A stretch of DNA of 64,000 bases from Rufibacter glacialis (GTDB taxonomy: Bacteria > Bacteroidota > Bacteroidia > Cytophagales > Hymenobacteraceae). The stretch lies in the NCBI RefSeq assembly GCF_008271745.1, contig NZ_VKKZ01000019.1:496001-560000 (forward strand), in the 5' to 3' direction. Shown here in pieces: positions 7,809 through 15,850 of the stretch. Numbering within the stretch: position 1 is the stretch's first letter; each line of letters starts with the position of its first letter. A model generated the notes under the pieces. That model worked only from the letters and a program-made list of their open reading frames with translations, made no database searches and was not told the origin of the DNA. Both the position numbers and the translations under genes were made by a program.

Positions 7809-9563
7809 CTATTGCACCGGAAGCGCACCTCCTTGCCAGCGGGCTACCGGGTAGCGCAGGTGCGTGTTCTCATAATGGGGCGTGTGACGGTACACAAAGT
7901 TCAGTTGCGCCTGTGCGCTTTTGGCCAGAGCCGGATCTTTGGCTTTGGCTTCTTCCAGGGCGGCTTTCAGTTTAGGGTCTTTCCGGAGGTATTCGGCGGC
8001 CAGGTCTTCAAATACATAGGCAGAGAAGTATTCTTTCTGCCCCAGAATGGAGTCGAAGAAGTTCCAGGCAAAATAAGAGTCGGGGGCCTGCGGTTCCAGG
8101 GTTTCCACCAGAAAGCGGTTGCTCACCTGGTTCAGGTACACCACGTAGTCACCGGCGAAGTACTGGATAGGCTGCTGTACTTTTTTCACCTGTACCTCGG
8201 TGTGCAGGTAGTGCCCCTCATAAGGGCGTTGACCGGTTTTGTAGTCGGTGATGTAGTAGGTCTCGGGGGTGAGCACAGTGTCTCTGGTCAGGCGCTTCAG
8301 TTCCACCTGGTTCTGCCGCAGGCGTTCAATGACCTGGCTCCAGGCTTGCGGGATCAGGTAGGCCACCGGTTTCGTGACCGTGAGGGTAGGGCGGAAGGTG
8401 TCAAAGAACTTCACCGGGCGGGTAAAGGGGGCGTTGCGGTCATAGTACAGGCGCTCCAGACCGCTTACCTCACTGGGTTTGTACTTGGCCTCGTAGCCTT
8501 TGAACTTAATGATTTCTACCTGCGTGGTGTCAGGTGCCCAGTTCAGCACGAACTCCTGTTGGGTGAGCAAGGCGGCGCGGTCTTTCCGGCGGGCTTCCTG
8601 AATGGCCTTGCCGTTTTTGGCGGTATAGTCCAGGAACTCCAGCATGAGGTCATAGGTAGAAGCTACCCGCTTGTCAAAGGACTTGAGCATGTGCGTCTCC
8701 GGAATGAACCCCAGGGTCTGGAACAGGGTGGTGTAGCCGCTCGCATAACGCGGTAAATCGGCGAAGCCGAAGATGCCAGTCTCCGGGGTCTCGCCGCGAG
8801 AGTTCACGTACGGCACCAGGGGCCATTTGCGTTTCTCCATGCCTTTGTACAGCGCCGGCAGCATCTGCTGCTTTAAAAGGGTGCCCAAGGCCCCGCCCAG
8901 CTTGTTGTGCTGCGTGGGAATGAGCGTCATGGTGTATTGGTAGTCGGCGCCGTTGCTGGTGTGGTTGTCCACGAACACCTCAGGGTCCCAGGTGCGGAAA
9001 ATGGTGGCGAAAGTCTGGGCATTTTTCGAGTCTTCCTTGATGAAATCGCGGTTCAGGTCCAGATTTCTAGAATTGCCCCGGAAACCGTAGCTCACAGGGC
9101 CATTCTGGTTTGTGCGGGTATGGCTGTTGCGGTTCAAAGCGCCGCCTATGTTGTAAATGGGAATGATGACCAGCACCACGTGGTCCAGCTGCTTCTTCAG
9201 CTTTTTATCCTGCATCAGGTCGCGGGCCAGCATCATGGTAGCGTCAATGCCTTCGGGCTCGCCCGGATGGATGCCGTTCTGCACCAGCAGCACCGTCTTG
9301 CCTTTGCGGTGGAGGGAAACCGGGTCAAAGTCGCCGTCGGTGGAAAGCACCACGGTATGCAAGGGTTTCCCGGCATCGGTGGTGCCAATGGGCGTCATTT
9401 TGATTTCAGGGTACGCTTCATCTAACCGCTGGTAATAGGAGATGCACTCCTGGTAGGTGGCGGTTTGGGTGCGGTTGCTTTTCTCGTAAGGGGTTTTCCA
9501 GTCGGGTGTAGCCGGGCCAGCGGAAAGCAGCGCGCCCAGAAAGGTGAGCAAGGGAAGGAACAT
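7809..9563 (-). CDS. Secreted M14-family zinc carboxypeptidase
   Basis: A 584-aa exported protein with an N-terminal hydrophobic signal (MFLPLLTFLGALLSAG). The peptidase domain (about 30-330) carries the zinc pair in NGIHPGEPEGID (HxxE), the substrate-binding segment SRNLDLNRDF and the third zinc ligand in DNHTSNGADYQ. The remaining ~250 residues have no motif I know and end WQGGALPVQ. Members of this Bacteroidota group probably trim peptides in the periplasm. Single gene with its own terminator. The carboxypeptidase class is clear; the substrate is not. Confidence 0.88.
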   Translation of the reverse strand: MFLPLLTFLGALLSAGPATPDWKTPYEKSNRTQTATYQECISYYQRLDEAYPEIKMTPIGTTDAGKPLHTVVLSTDGDFDPVSLHRKGKTVLLVQNGIHPGEPEGIDATMMLARDLMQDKKLKKQLDHVVLVIIPIYNIGGALNRNSHTRTNQNGPVSYGFRGNSRNLDLNRDFIKEDSKNAQTFATIFRTWDPEVFVDNHTSNGADYQYTMTLIPTQHNKLGGALGTLLKQQMLPALYKGMEKRKWPLVPYVNSRGETPETGIFGFADLPRYASGYTTLFQTLGFIPETHMLKSFDKRVASTYDLMLEFLDYTAKNGKAIQEARRKDRAALLTQQEFVLNWAPDTTQVEIIKFKGYEAKYKPSEVSGLERLYYDRNAPFTRPVKFFDTFRPTLTVTKPVAYLIPQAWSQVIERLRQNQVELKRLTRDTVLTPETYYITDYKTGQRPYEGHYLHTEVQVKKVQQPIQYFAGDYVVYLNQVSNRFLVETLEPQAPDSYFAWNFFDSILGQKEYFSAYVFEDLAAEYLRKDPKLKAALEEAKAKDPALAKSAQAQLNFVYRHTPHYENTHLRYPVARWQGGALPVQ

Positions 9564-9854
9564 GGTGGTGGGTCTTGTAATGAGCCGGTAATGTTAGCTA
9601 TTCTGGAGGGGAATGTAAAGGAATAATGGTGGGTGGATGAGACCAGGCATTGCCTTGTCTCACGTTTGCAGATGAAAAGGCCTTTCCTCTGGATGAGTCG
9701 CGAAGGATGGCGTGTGATTACGCAATTGGGCGTCTGCCTCTCCTTGCCGTTTCTTTCGTTGATGGACAGTTTTGTGCATGCGGTATGCTGTTCCCTTGGG
9801 TTGTCCGCTTTTTTCATGGGTGCAAGTACGGCTCTTTGCATAGCTGCCGCTAAG

Positions 9855-9988
9855 CGCTCACGGCCGTGAGGCCCCGTCTTCCCCTCTCGCACTGCCCTTT
9901 CGGCCTGAACTGACTGTTCCTCTTAGAAGAGGTTTATTTAGGGCCAAAAGCGAGGCGCGCTCGGGAAAGACTGGAATGGGCAATGCGT
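9855..9988 (+). repeat. Compound repeat C, copy 1 (partial)
   Basis: The 55-bp block 9855-9909 and the ~47-bp block 9941-9987 match 37589-37724 almost exactly, and match the reverse complement of 27227-27352. The ~30 bp between the blocks differs between copies. Confidence 0.85.
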
Positions 9989-10003
9989 GAGCAGGTTGTA
10001 ATA

Positions 10004-10034
10004 GACCTCACAGGTTTTCAAAACCTGTGAGGTC
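10004..10034. repeat. Perfect 31-bp palindrome
   Basis: GACCTCACAGGTTTT, a central C, then the exact complement. It is at no gene end and lies just past repeat C copy 1. Confidence 0.8.
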
Positions 10035-10146
10035 TTGGCTTCCCTGACGTAAGGCTTCAACTTAGCTTCTATGAACCGTGGTTAAAGCTAAAGAAAGGGT
10101 TCTGAGCAAAGAAGGGGCTCAAGGAAAAAGCGTGATACCGGGAATT

Positions 10147-10259
10147 CCCTCTCCCCTGGGGAGAGGGTTAGGGTGAGGGGCTGCGGGCATTCAAGGCAAA
10201 GGCTTTTCCAGGTAGGAACCTACTCCCCCTCATCCTAGCCTTTTCCCTGAGGGAGAAGG
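10147..10259. repeat. Imperfect inverted repeat, C/T-rich arms
   Basis: The left arm (10147-10180, itself folding as CCCTCTCCCC-TGGGGAGAGGG) is repeated in inverted, diverged form at 10223-10259. A looser relative of the polypurine/polypyrimidine arm occurs near 37870. Confidence 0.55.
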
Positions 10260-10491
10260 AACGGCGTGCTTCCGTTTGAGGACTGGTTTACTGAAGGGAG
10301 CCGGAAAACGCGTGACCGCCAAAAAAATGCAGACTCCAGCTATGCCGGGAAGTCTGTGGTTTCCCTTGCTGCCCTGCAGCGGGAACGGGAACCGAAGAGC
10401 TTGGCTTTTTCACTGTTTCAAGGCTGTTTATCGTTTATCAAAAAAGAGCCTTGGAACGGTGTTGAAGAACCTTTCTTTACAAGGCAAGGAG

Positions 10492-10929
10492 TTACGCCAT
10501 GTCCCTTTTCCTGTCGCGGAACATGCCTTCATCCAGGCTGTAGCGGCCGGGGCCGATGAAGTAGAGGCTGAGAAAAAGGATGGCTGCTTCCAAGGCGTGC
10601 GAGTAGCCGCCAAAGCCGTCGCCGGCTACCATGTGCCGGAGGGCAGCCATGATCATAGTGACCAGCAGAAGCAGGGTGATGGGCCTGAAAAGGAAGCCCA
10701 GCATCAGGAACAAACCGCCTACCGTCTCGGCGAATGCGGCCATAAACCCAAAGAACGCCGCCCCGGAGGTAATGCCCACCACTGACATGGCACTGCCAAC
10801 CTGCTCCCACTTTTCCATGCCGCCCGTCATCTTGGGCCAACCATGCACAATGAACATAAACCCGATGCCCAGGCGGAGGATCAGCAGCCCTATGTGCTGG
10901 TGAGGATACAGATTGCGGAGAAAGCTCAT
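10492..10929 (-). CDS. DoxX-family membrane protein
   Basis: A 145-aa protein with four membrane helices (IGLLILRLGIGFMFIVHGWP near 13-32, GFMAAFAETVGGLFLMLGFL, ITLLLLVTMIMAAL, AAILFLSLYFIGPG). The R-h-GhGhhFhxHGxxK pattern and the E in AETVGG are the DoxX signature. DoxX proteins are linked to redox and thiol homeostasis, but a precise activity is not established. Monocistronic and flanked by repeats upstream and a lipoprotein gene downstream. The start ATG at 10929 places the first helix at the usual distance. Confidence 0.88.
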   Translation of the reverse strand: MSFLRNLYPHQHIGLLILRLGIGFMFIVHGWPKMTGGMEKWEQVGSAMSVVGITSGAAFFGFMAAFAETVGGLFLMLGFLFRPITLLLLVTMIMAALRHMVAGDGFGGYSHALEAAILFLSLYFIGPGRYSLDEGMFRDRKRDMA

Positions 10930-11181
10930 GGTTGTATTGAAAAAGTTGGAAGGTGATGTTTCACTTTACGGAAATTACGAAAGAACGGCGCAAGCCTTCC
11001 CGTCTGGGGTTCTTCCTGCTGATAGCTTTTGGTTTGTCTTCTTTTTGTATGGCTTTTCACCCTTTACTTCTTTAAAAGAGGGCAGCCGTTCGCGCAGCAG
11101 GTTCAAAAAGAAGCGGCGTACCGTGCAAAGGCACGCCTCTTCTGTTTTCGGCCTTCATTTCCGGAAACGCCTGTAAAAAGG

Positions 11182-11898
11182 TTAGTAAAGCATGATGCTG
11201 GTGACGGGGGTGGTGGCAGGGATGTCTTTCACCTTCAGGCTGCCCCAGCGGGTAGAAGGTATTTGGCGCATATCCAGCACGAAACTGATCTTGTCCACCT
11301 CTGAGATGGCCACAAAAATGCCCTCGCCGGTACCCACCCGGGTGATATTGAAATGGTTTTTGACCTCGCCAAACGTGCTCCCAATGCCCACGCCGGCTGA
11401 GCTCTTAAAGGCGGGGTTCAGGACCGTGATGCGCGATACTTTGCAGGCGGTGCCGTTGCATTGCTGTTCTACGCGCAGGTCTGGCCGGCGGCGCTCCCCA
11501 AGCACTTCATAGGCTTTGGTGGTGGTGCCCTCCAGGGTATGGTCTATTTCCTGGAGCTTCTGGGTTCCGTAGGCCTGTTTCAGCTCTTCTATGGGCATCC
11601 CTATTTTCACGCGGCCCGCCTGGCCCTTCTGCAAGGTCAGGTTAAAGAGCGGGTTGTCTGCGGAGGGCGGGGTGGAAGCGGTAGAGGGGGCACCGGGCAG
11701 CGGTTCTTCAGACATGGGCTCTGCCGGGGCAGGGGTGGGGCCATCAGGGCTTTGCGCCGGGGCTTCTGTGGCCTCGGGGGCCACCTCCTCAGCGGCTTCT
11801 TCCAATTGCACCTCGGTGTTGTCTTTCACGGCAGCGGTGTCTTGCTTGCAGGCGGCCAGCGCCAGGAGGGCACCAAACAGGAAAGCGGATTTCTTCAT
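11182..11898 (-). CDS. Lipoprotein of unknown function
   Basis: A 238-aa protein with a lipoprotein signal (MKKSAFLFGALLALAAC, lipobox LAAC with Cys17). An acidic, proline-rich linker at about 25-80 (EEAAEEVAPEATEAPAQSP) leads to a globular domain of about 150 residues. The domain starts LTLQKGQAGRVKIGMPIEEL, which resembles the SmpA/OmlA-like opening of proteins anchored to the outer membrane inner face; that is inference only. It lies just upstream of surE on the opposite strand. Confidence 0.75.
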   Translation of the reverse strand: MKKSAFLFGALLALAACKQDTAAVKDNTEVQLEEAAEEVAPEATEAPAQSPDGPTPAPAEPMSEEPLPGAPSTASTPPSADNPLFNLTLQKGQAGRVKIGMPIEELKQAYGTQKLQEIDHTLEGTTTKAYEVLGERRRPDLRVEQQCNGTACKVSRITVLNPAFKSSAGVGIGSTFGEVKNHFNITRVGTGEGIFVAISEVDKISFVLDMRQIPSTRWGSLKVKDIPATTPVTSIMLY

Positions 11899-12036
11899 GG
11901 CTATAAAGGTTTTAGCACGGCATAGGTACGGTTTCCTGGGGCTTAACGCAAGCGTTTGGCCTAAGTTGCGGTGCTTCTAATTTGGCCGCGGGCCGTATAC
12001 AAGCTAAATTGCCGCCGAACTTAGAAATTGATCACG

Positions 12037-12870
12037 ATGAAGAAAAAGCCCTTGATTTTAGTGTCCAATGATGACGGAATCACTGCGCCGGGGATTCATA
12101 CCCTGGTGAAGGTGATGCAGCGGATAGGAGAGGTAGTGGTAGTGGCGCCAGATGGTCCTCAATCAGGAATGGGGCATGCCATCACCATCGGGAACACCCT
12201 CCGGTTAGACCGGTCATTGGTCTTTGCCGAAGTGGAATCATACGAGTGCTCCGGAACCCCCGCTGACTGCGTGAAACTGGCCAAGCACCACATCCTGAAA
12301 GACCGCAAGCCGGACTTGGTGGTGAGCGGGATCAACCATGGCTCCAACTCCAGCATCAGCGTGCTGTATTCCGGTACCATGTCGGCAGCCATAGAGGCGG
12401 CCATTGAAGGCTTACCCGCCATCGGGTTCTCGCTCTGCGACTACGGCCATGACATAGATTTCTCCCACACGGAGGAGTACGTGGAACTGATCACCCGGCA
12501 GGCGCTGGAGCACGGCATTCCGGCAGGTGTGGCCCTGAACGTGAATTTCCCTAAGAAATCAAACGAACCCATTGCCGGGGTAAAAGTTTGCCGGCAAGCG
12601 GTGGCTAAGTGGGAAGAGGAGTTTGACGAGCGCCTGGACCCCCGGGGCCGCGTGTACTTCTGGCTTACCGGCAACTTTGTGAACTATGACAAAGGCGAAG
12701 ACACTGATGAAGCGGCCCTGGCCCAGAACTACGTGTCTGTTGTGCCCTGCCAGTTTGATATGACCGCCCACCACACCATTGGCCTGCTCAACAACGACTG
12801 GGATCTGAACCCAGGGGCCCAGGCACCGGCCGCCTCTAAGACCCTGGAAAGCGGCCGCAGCGAAGGATAA
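12037..12870 (+). CDS. surE: 5'/3'-nucleotidase SurE
   Basis: A 277-aa cytoplasmic metal-dependent phosphatase acting on nucleoside monophosphates, linked to stress survival. The N-terminal ILVSNDDGITAPGI motif (metal ligands D12, D13) and SGINHGSNSSISVLYSGTM are diagnostic, as is ECSGTPADCVKLA. The start ATG at 12037 is preferred over an in-frame TTG at 12028. The C-terminal tail after HHTIGLLNNDWDLN is short and low-complexity. Single gene with a strong terminator. Confidence 0.96.
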   Translation: MKKKPLILVSNDDGITAPGIHTLVKVMQRIGEVVVVAPDGPQSGMGHAITIGNTLRLDRSLVFAEVESYECSGTPADCVKLAKHHILKDRKPDLVVSGINHGSNSSISVLYSGTMSAAIEAAIEGLPAIGFSLCDYGHDIDFSHTEEYVELITRQALEHGIPAGVALNVNFPKKSNEPIAGVKVCRQAVAKWEEEFDERLDPRGRVYFWLTGNFVNYDKGEDTDEAALAQNYVSVVPCQFDMTAHHTIGLLNNDWDLNPGAQAPAASKTLESGRSEG

Positions 12871-12895
12871 ACCACGTTTAAAGCCTATTTAAACC

Positions 12896-12936
12896 AAAAG
12901 AGCCTGAAACCGCACAGCGTTTTCAGGCTCTTTTTT
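12896..12936 (+). terminator. surE terminator
   Basis: A 14-bp stem AAAAGAGCCTGAAA and complement, followed by a T6 run. Confidence 0.88.
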
Positions 12937-13042
12937 GAGACCAAGGGGCAAAATAGTCTCCTTAAGCCAAGCCTTACCGGCAGCACCTGGGGTAAGGCTA
13001 GGTTGAAACAGACGCTATGCCTTAAAGGCGCAAGAGAAGTTG

Positions 13043-13330
13043 TTAGGCGATCTTCTTCTTGTCAAAGCTTTGGAACGGGCCGTACTGGGCTTTCTTGATG
13101 GTGATGCCCGCTACGCGCAGCTGCACCTCTACCGGAGCCAGCTTTTTGGTGAAGTCAGAGGAAATCACTTTCCCGTAAAAGGCTTTGGCCTCTTTGGAGG
13201 CACCTTTTTCAAAAGAATGGGTAGAGAGCTGCTTGGTGATGGGTTTGCCTGGAATTACTTGGTACGACGTGGTCACTACCTGGTACGAAGGCATAAAGGG
13301 TTTGATAGCTTTCTTGAGTAGACGTTTCAT
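13043..13330 (-). CDS. Small basic protein, unknown
   Basis: A 95-aa lysine-rich soluble protein (MKRLLKKAIKPFMPSYQVVT at the start, FQSFDKKKIA at the end) with a central helix FEKGASKEAKAFYGKVI and a strand VEVQLRVAGITI. No signal peptide, cysteines or known motif. Codon use looks like its neighbours and the frame fills the space between the surE terminator and an AT-rich upstream region, so it is probably real. I do not recognise a family. Confidence 0.6.
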   Translation of the reverse strand: MKRLLKKAIKPFMPSYQVVTTSYQVIPGKPITKQLSTHSFEKGASKEAKAFYGKVISSDFTKKLAPVEVQLRVAGITIKKAQYGPFQSFDKKKIA

Positions 13331-13744
13331 GCAATAGTGCTGTTTAATAAAGGGGTTAGAGGCGGTATGAACAAATATAATCCTTCTTTTTTCATCTTTC
13401 CTAATTAGCTTTTCCTTCTTTGTGAAATAAAATGGTTATTTCTTGATGCTATCACTTTAGTAAGAACTTGGTTTAGCTTGCTGGGTTAAGGTGAAGGTGG
13501 CTAAGGTGAAGTATAAGGTGTTATACTGCTATTTTACCTAAATAAGAAGTAAAGCAGAAAACTGTACTATTTTGATGGATTGGTCTGGATGGTCTAACGC
13601 AGTTCCTTGTATTTTAATTCAATCAAGAAAGGATGATCAGCTTGGCAAGCCCTCAACGTAAGATGAAAAAGGGCCTCCCTTTCCCGAAAAAGGCCTAAAA
13701 TAGGAATTAGGGTTCTATTGCCAGCGGCTAAAAAAAAGGCGGGC
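13331..13744. other. Non-coding stretch, AT-rich
   Basis: About 400 bp of lower G+C sequence between the small basic gene and the S8 protease terminators. I see no gene, clear promoter box or repeat, apart from a weak AAGGCC..GGCCTT pairing near 13670-13700. Confidence 0.5.
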
Positions 13745-13783
13745 GCCAAGCCTTCAGGTAAAGCCCTTTCCTGAAGGCTTGGC
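13745..13783. terminator. Distal hairpin after the S8 protease gene
   Basis: A 14-bp stem GCCAAGCCTTCAGG and complement, without a T run. Second of two hairpins downstream of the protease. Confidence 0.5.
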
Positions 13784-13795
13784 TCCCTGAATAAG

Positions 13796-13835
13796 AAAAG
13801 GCGCTGCCCGGCACGAAACCTAGGCAGCGCCTTCT
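13796..13835 (-). terminator. Proximal terminator of the S8 protease gene
   Basis: An 11-13-bp stem (AAGGCGCTGCC and complement), followed in the gene direction by a T-rich stretch. Confidence 0.6.
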
Positions 13836-13865
13836 GTTGAGGGATAAGGAAAGCTTGGACGGAGC

Positions 13866-15533
13866 TTAACTCTTGGCTTTTTTCTGGTTCACCTGCTTTT
13901 CAGCTAACAGCAGGGCATTATAAGCGTTAACGAAGCCCCCGGTCACCGAGAGGTCAGACAGCTTTACCTTCTTTCGGGCTTCCGTCTCAGAGGCTGGTGA
14001 AAGAGCCGTTTCTTTGGGGTACACCACCACCGATTTCAGCAGTACCTCCTTTAACTCTGAGGCGGTCAGCTCTGGGTAATAAGACCACACCAAGGCCGCC
14101 ACTCCACTTACTACCGGGGTAGAGAAACTGGTGCCGTCCATCTTGGCGTATTTGTTGCCCGGGGCCAAAGACACAATGTCTACGCCTGGGGCGAAGAGGT
14201 CTACCGTCTGTTTGCCGTAGTTGGAGAAAGGAGCCACCAGGTCTTTGCCCAGCGTTCTGGAGGTAGCACCCACCTCAATCCAGCTCCTGATCTGCGCGCC
14301 ATCTCCCAGCACCCGGGTAGGGAAATGCGGCACCTGGTCATTGTTGGAGGCCTCGTTGCCGGCGGCGTGCACCAGCAGCACATTCTTGGACTCAGCATAC
14401 TTCACGGCCTCGTCTACAAACGCCTTCTGGGGCGAGAAACCTTTCCCGAAACTCATGTTGATGATATGGGCGCCGTTGTCTACCGCGTATCGAATAGCCA
14501 GGGCGATGTCTTTGTCATATTCATCGCCTTCGGGTACCGCCCGCAGGGCCATGATCTGCACGTTCTCAGCGATGCCGTCAATGCCCAGGTTGTTGCCGCG
14601 CAAGCCGGCAATGAGGCCAGACACGGGGGTGCCATGGGTAGGCCGGGGACCCGCCACATCGTTGTTGCCGTATTTGGTGTCAGAAATTACCTCTGGGTTG
14701 TCCGCAATCACGGTGCGCGGGTTGAAGGCCAGGTTCAGGTGTTTCTCCAGGAAGGTGTCTGTATATTCCTTGTATTTCTGGAACGCTTCTACCGTAAGCC
14801 CCTGGTTGAATCTGCCCAGGTACCAGGCCCGCGCCTTCATCACGTTCTCGTCTGGAGTGGAGATTTTCTGCACGTCCTGCACGGTGAAGTCTTTGGTTTT
14901 CAGGTGCGCTGCCAATACGTCCTGCACCTGGTTCAGGACCTGTTCAAAGGCGGCCAGGGTTTCTTTGGTCTGTTGGTGTTTGGCCAGTTCCTTTTCATAG
15001 GTCTGCTTGCTGCGCAGGTAGGTTTTGTACTCCGGTTGCTGGGCCAGGGGAACCTCAGAGATAGCATTCACGTGCTGGTACACGGGGGCCAGCTTGCGCA
15101 AGAGGCGCACGTACTCATAGGTTTCATACCGGATGTTTTCGCCCTGGGCGTTGCCTAAAAAGCCCCAGCCGTGCACGTCGTCTACGTAGCCATTCTGGTC
15201 GTCGTCCTGGCCATTGCCCGCCACTTCTTTCTTGTTAACCCAGATCCGCCCTTTGAGGTCTTCATGGAAAATGTCAATGCCGCTGTCTATCACGGCCACC
15301 ACAATGGTTTTCTTGGGTTTTTTATTACCCAGCAGTTCTTTGTAGGCGCGGTTCACGCCCGTGCCCTGTACTTTGTCTTGCACGGGGTCCAGGTTGTACC
15401 AGTTCACGTAAGCGGGGTCAAAGGCCGCCACCGAAGGCACCGGGTCTTCCTGCGCAAACACCGGGAAAACCGATAACCCTGCCAGCAGAAGACTGGCCGA
15501 TGTTCTTAAAATATAGCGATAGGGGATTTTCAT
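13866..15533 (-). CDS. Subtilisin-like (S8) serine protease, exported
   Basis: A 555-aa protease with a signal peptide (LLLAGLSVFPVFAQ). The catalytic triad is visible: Asp in VVAVIDSGIDIFHEDL, His in RPTHGTPVSGLIAG and Ser in MDGTSFSTPVVSGVAAL. The oxyanion Asn is in HAAGNEASNND. A ~150-residue helical, charged insert separates Asp from His, larger than in classical subtilisins, as in many Bacteroidota cell-surface S8 proteins. There is no C-terminal sorting domain, so it is probably periplasmic or outer-membrane associated. Its substrate is unknown. Confidence 0.92.
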   Translation of the reverse strand: MKIPYRYILRTSASLLLAGLSVFPVFAQEDPVPSVAAFDPAYVNWYNLDPVQDKVQGTGVNRAYKELLGNKKPKKTIVVAVIDSGIDIFHEDLKGRIWVNKKEVAGNGQDDDQNGYVDDVHGWGFLGNAQGENIRYETYEYVRLLRKLAPVYQHVNAISEVPLAQQPEYKTYLRSKQTYEKELAKHQQTKETLAAFEQVLNQVQDVLAAHLKTKDFTVQDVQKISTPDENVMKARAWYLGRFNQGLTVEAFQKYKEYTDTFLEKHLNLAFNPRTVIADNPEVISDTKYGNNDVAGPRPTHGTPVSGLIAGLRGNNLGIDGIAENVQIMALRAVPEGDEYDKDIALAIRYAVDNGAHIINMSFGKGFSPQKAFVDEAVKYAESKNVLLVHAAGNEASNNDQVPHFPTRVLGDGAQIRSWIEVGATSRTLGKDLVAPFSNYGKQTVDLFAPGVDIVSLAPGNKYAKMDGTSFSTPVVSGVAALVWSYYPELTASELKEVLLKSVVVYPKETALSPASETEARKKVKLSDLSVTGGFVNAYNALLLAEKQVNQKKAKS

Positions 15534-15675
15534 AGCGTGTCAGGGGCAAAAACCATTCCATTCCCTGCCAAGGAGAAAGGGAGAGTTTTAAGTCAAAGGA
15601 AAAGTTCTTTCTGAAAAGGTACGTATTTTTTGGGAGACCGGCCTTTCTGCGGGCCCTTCATTTGTTTGTGACCAT

Positions 15676-15716
15676 TCCCTTTTGGGGCTTGTTTTATAAA
15701 AATAAGCCCAAAAGGG
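15676..15716. repeat. Hairpin-family palindrome in a divergent promoter region
   Basis: Arms TCCCTTTTGGGGCTTGTTTT and a near-complement with one bulge. It lies between the divergent S8 and ABC-F genes, so it is not at a gene end. Confidence 0.65.
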
Positions 15717-15822
15717 AGCCAATCTGCTGCCCCTGGTGTTGCGCTGGTTTCGCCAAGGGTTTGTTCCTGAATAATCCTTCTGCTGAGGAGGTTGGAATTC
15801 GAAGCAATCGGGGAAATCCTAG

Positions 15823-15830
15823 TATCTTTG
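15823..15830 (+). promoter_or_regulatory. -7 promoter box (TATCTTTG) of the ABC-F gene
   Basis: Exact TAnnTTTG, 20 nt before the ATG. It fixes the start at 15851 rather than the longer open frame upstream. Confidence 0.6.
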
Positions 15831-15850
15831 CGGTCTTATTTAGAAAAAAC

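Larger units (their letters stand above)
9564..10491. other. Repeat-rich non-coding island (~930 bp)
   Basis: Contains compound repeat C copy 1 (9855-9988), a perfect 31-bp palindrome (10004-10034), a G/C-rich inverted repeat (10147-10259) and an unexplained stretch from 10260 to 10491. Open frames here overlap DoxX or the repeats and look spurious. Confidence 0.6.

Noticed and set aside
9422-9892. A 156-aa minus-strand frame beginning MREGKTGPHGRER, matched by one at 37404-37628
   Set aside because: The shared start comes from the non-coding compound repeat C. The frames diverge at once outside the core and have no common protein family.
10266-10785. Plus-strand frames of 97 and 169 aa opposite DoxX
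   Set aside because: They are mostly antisense to DoxX, and the remainder lies in the repeat island.
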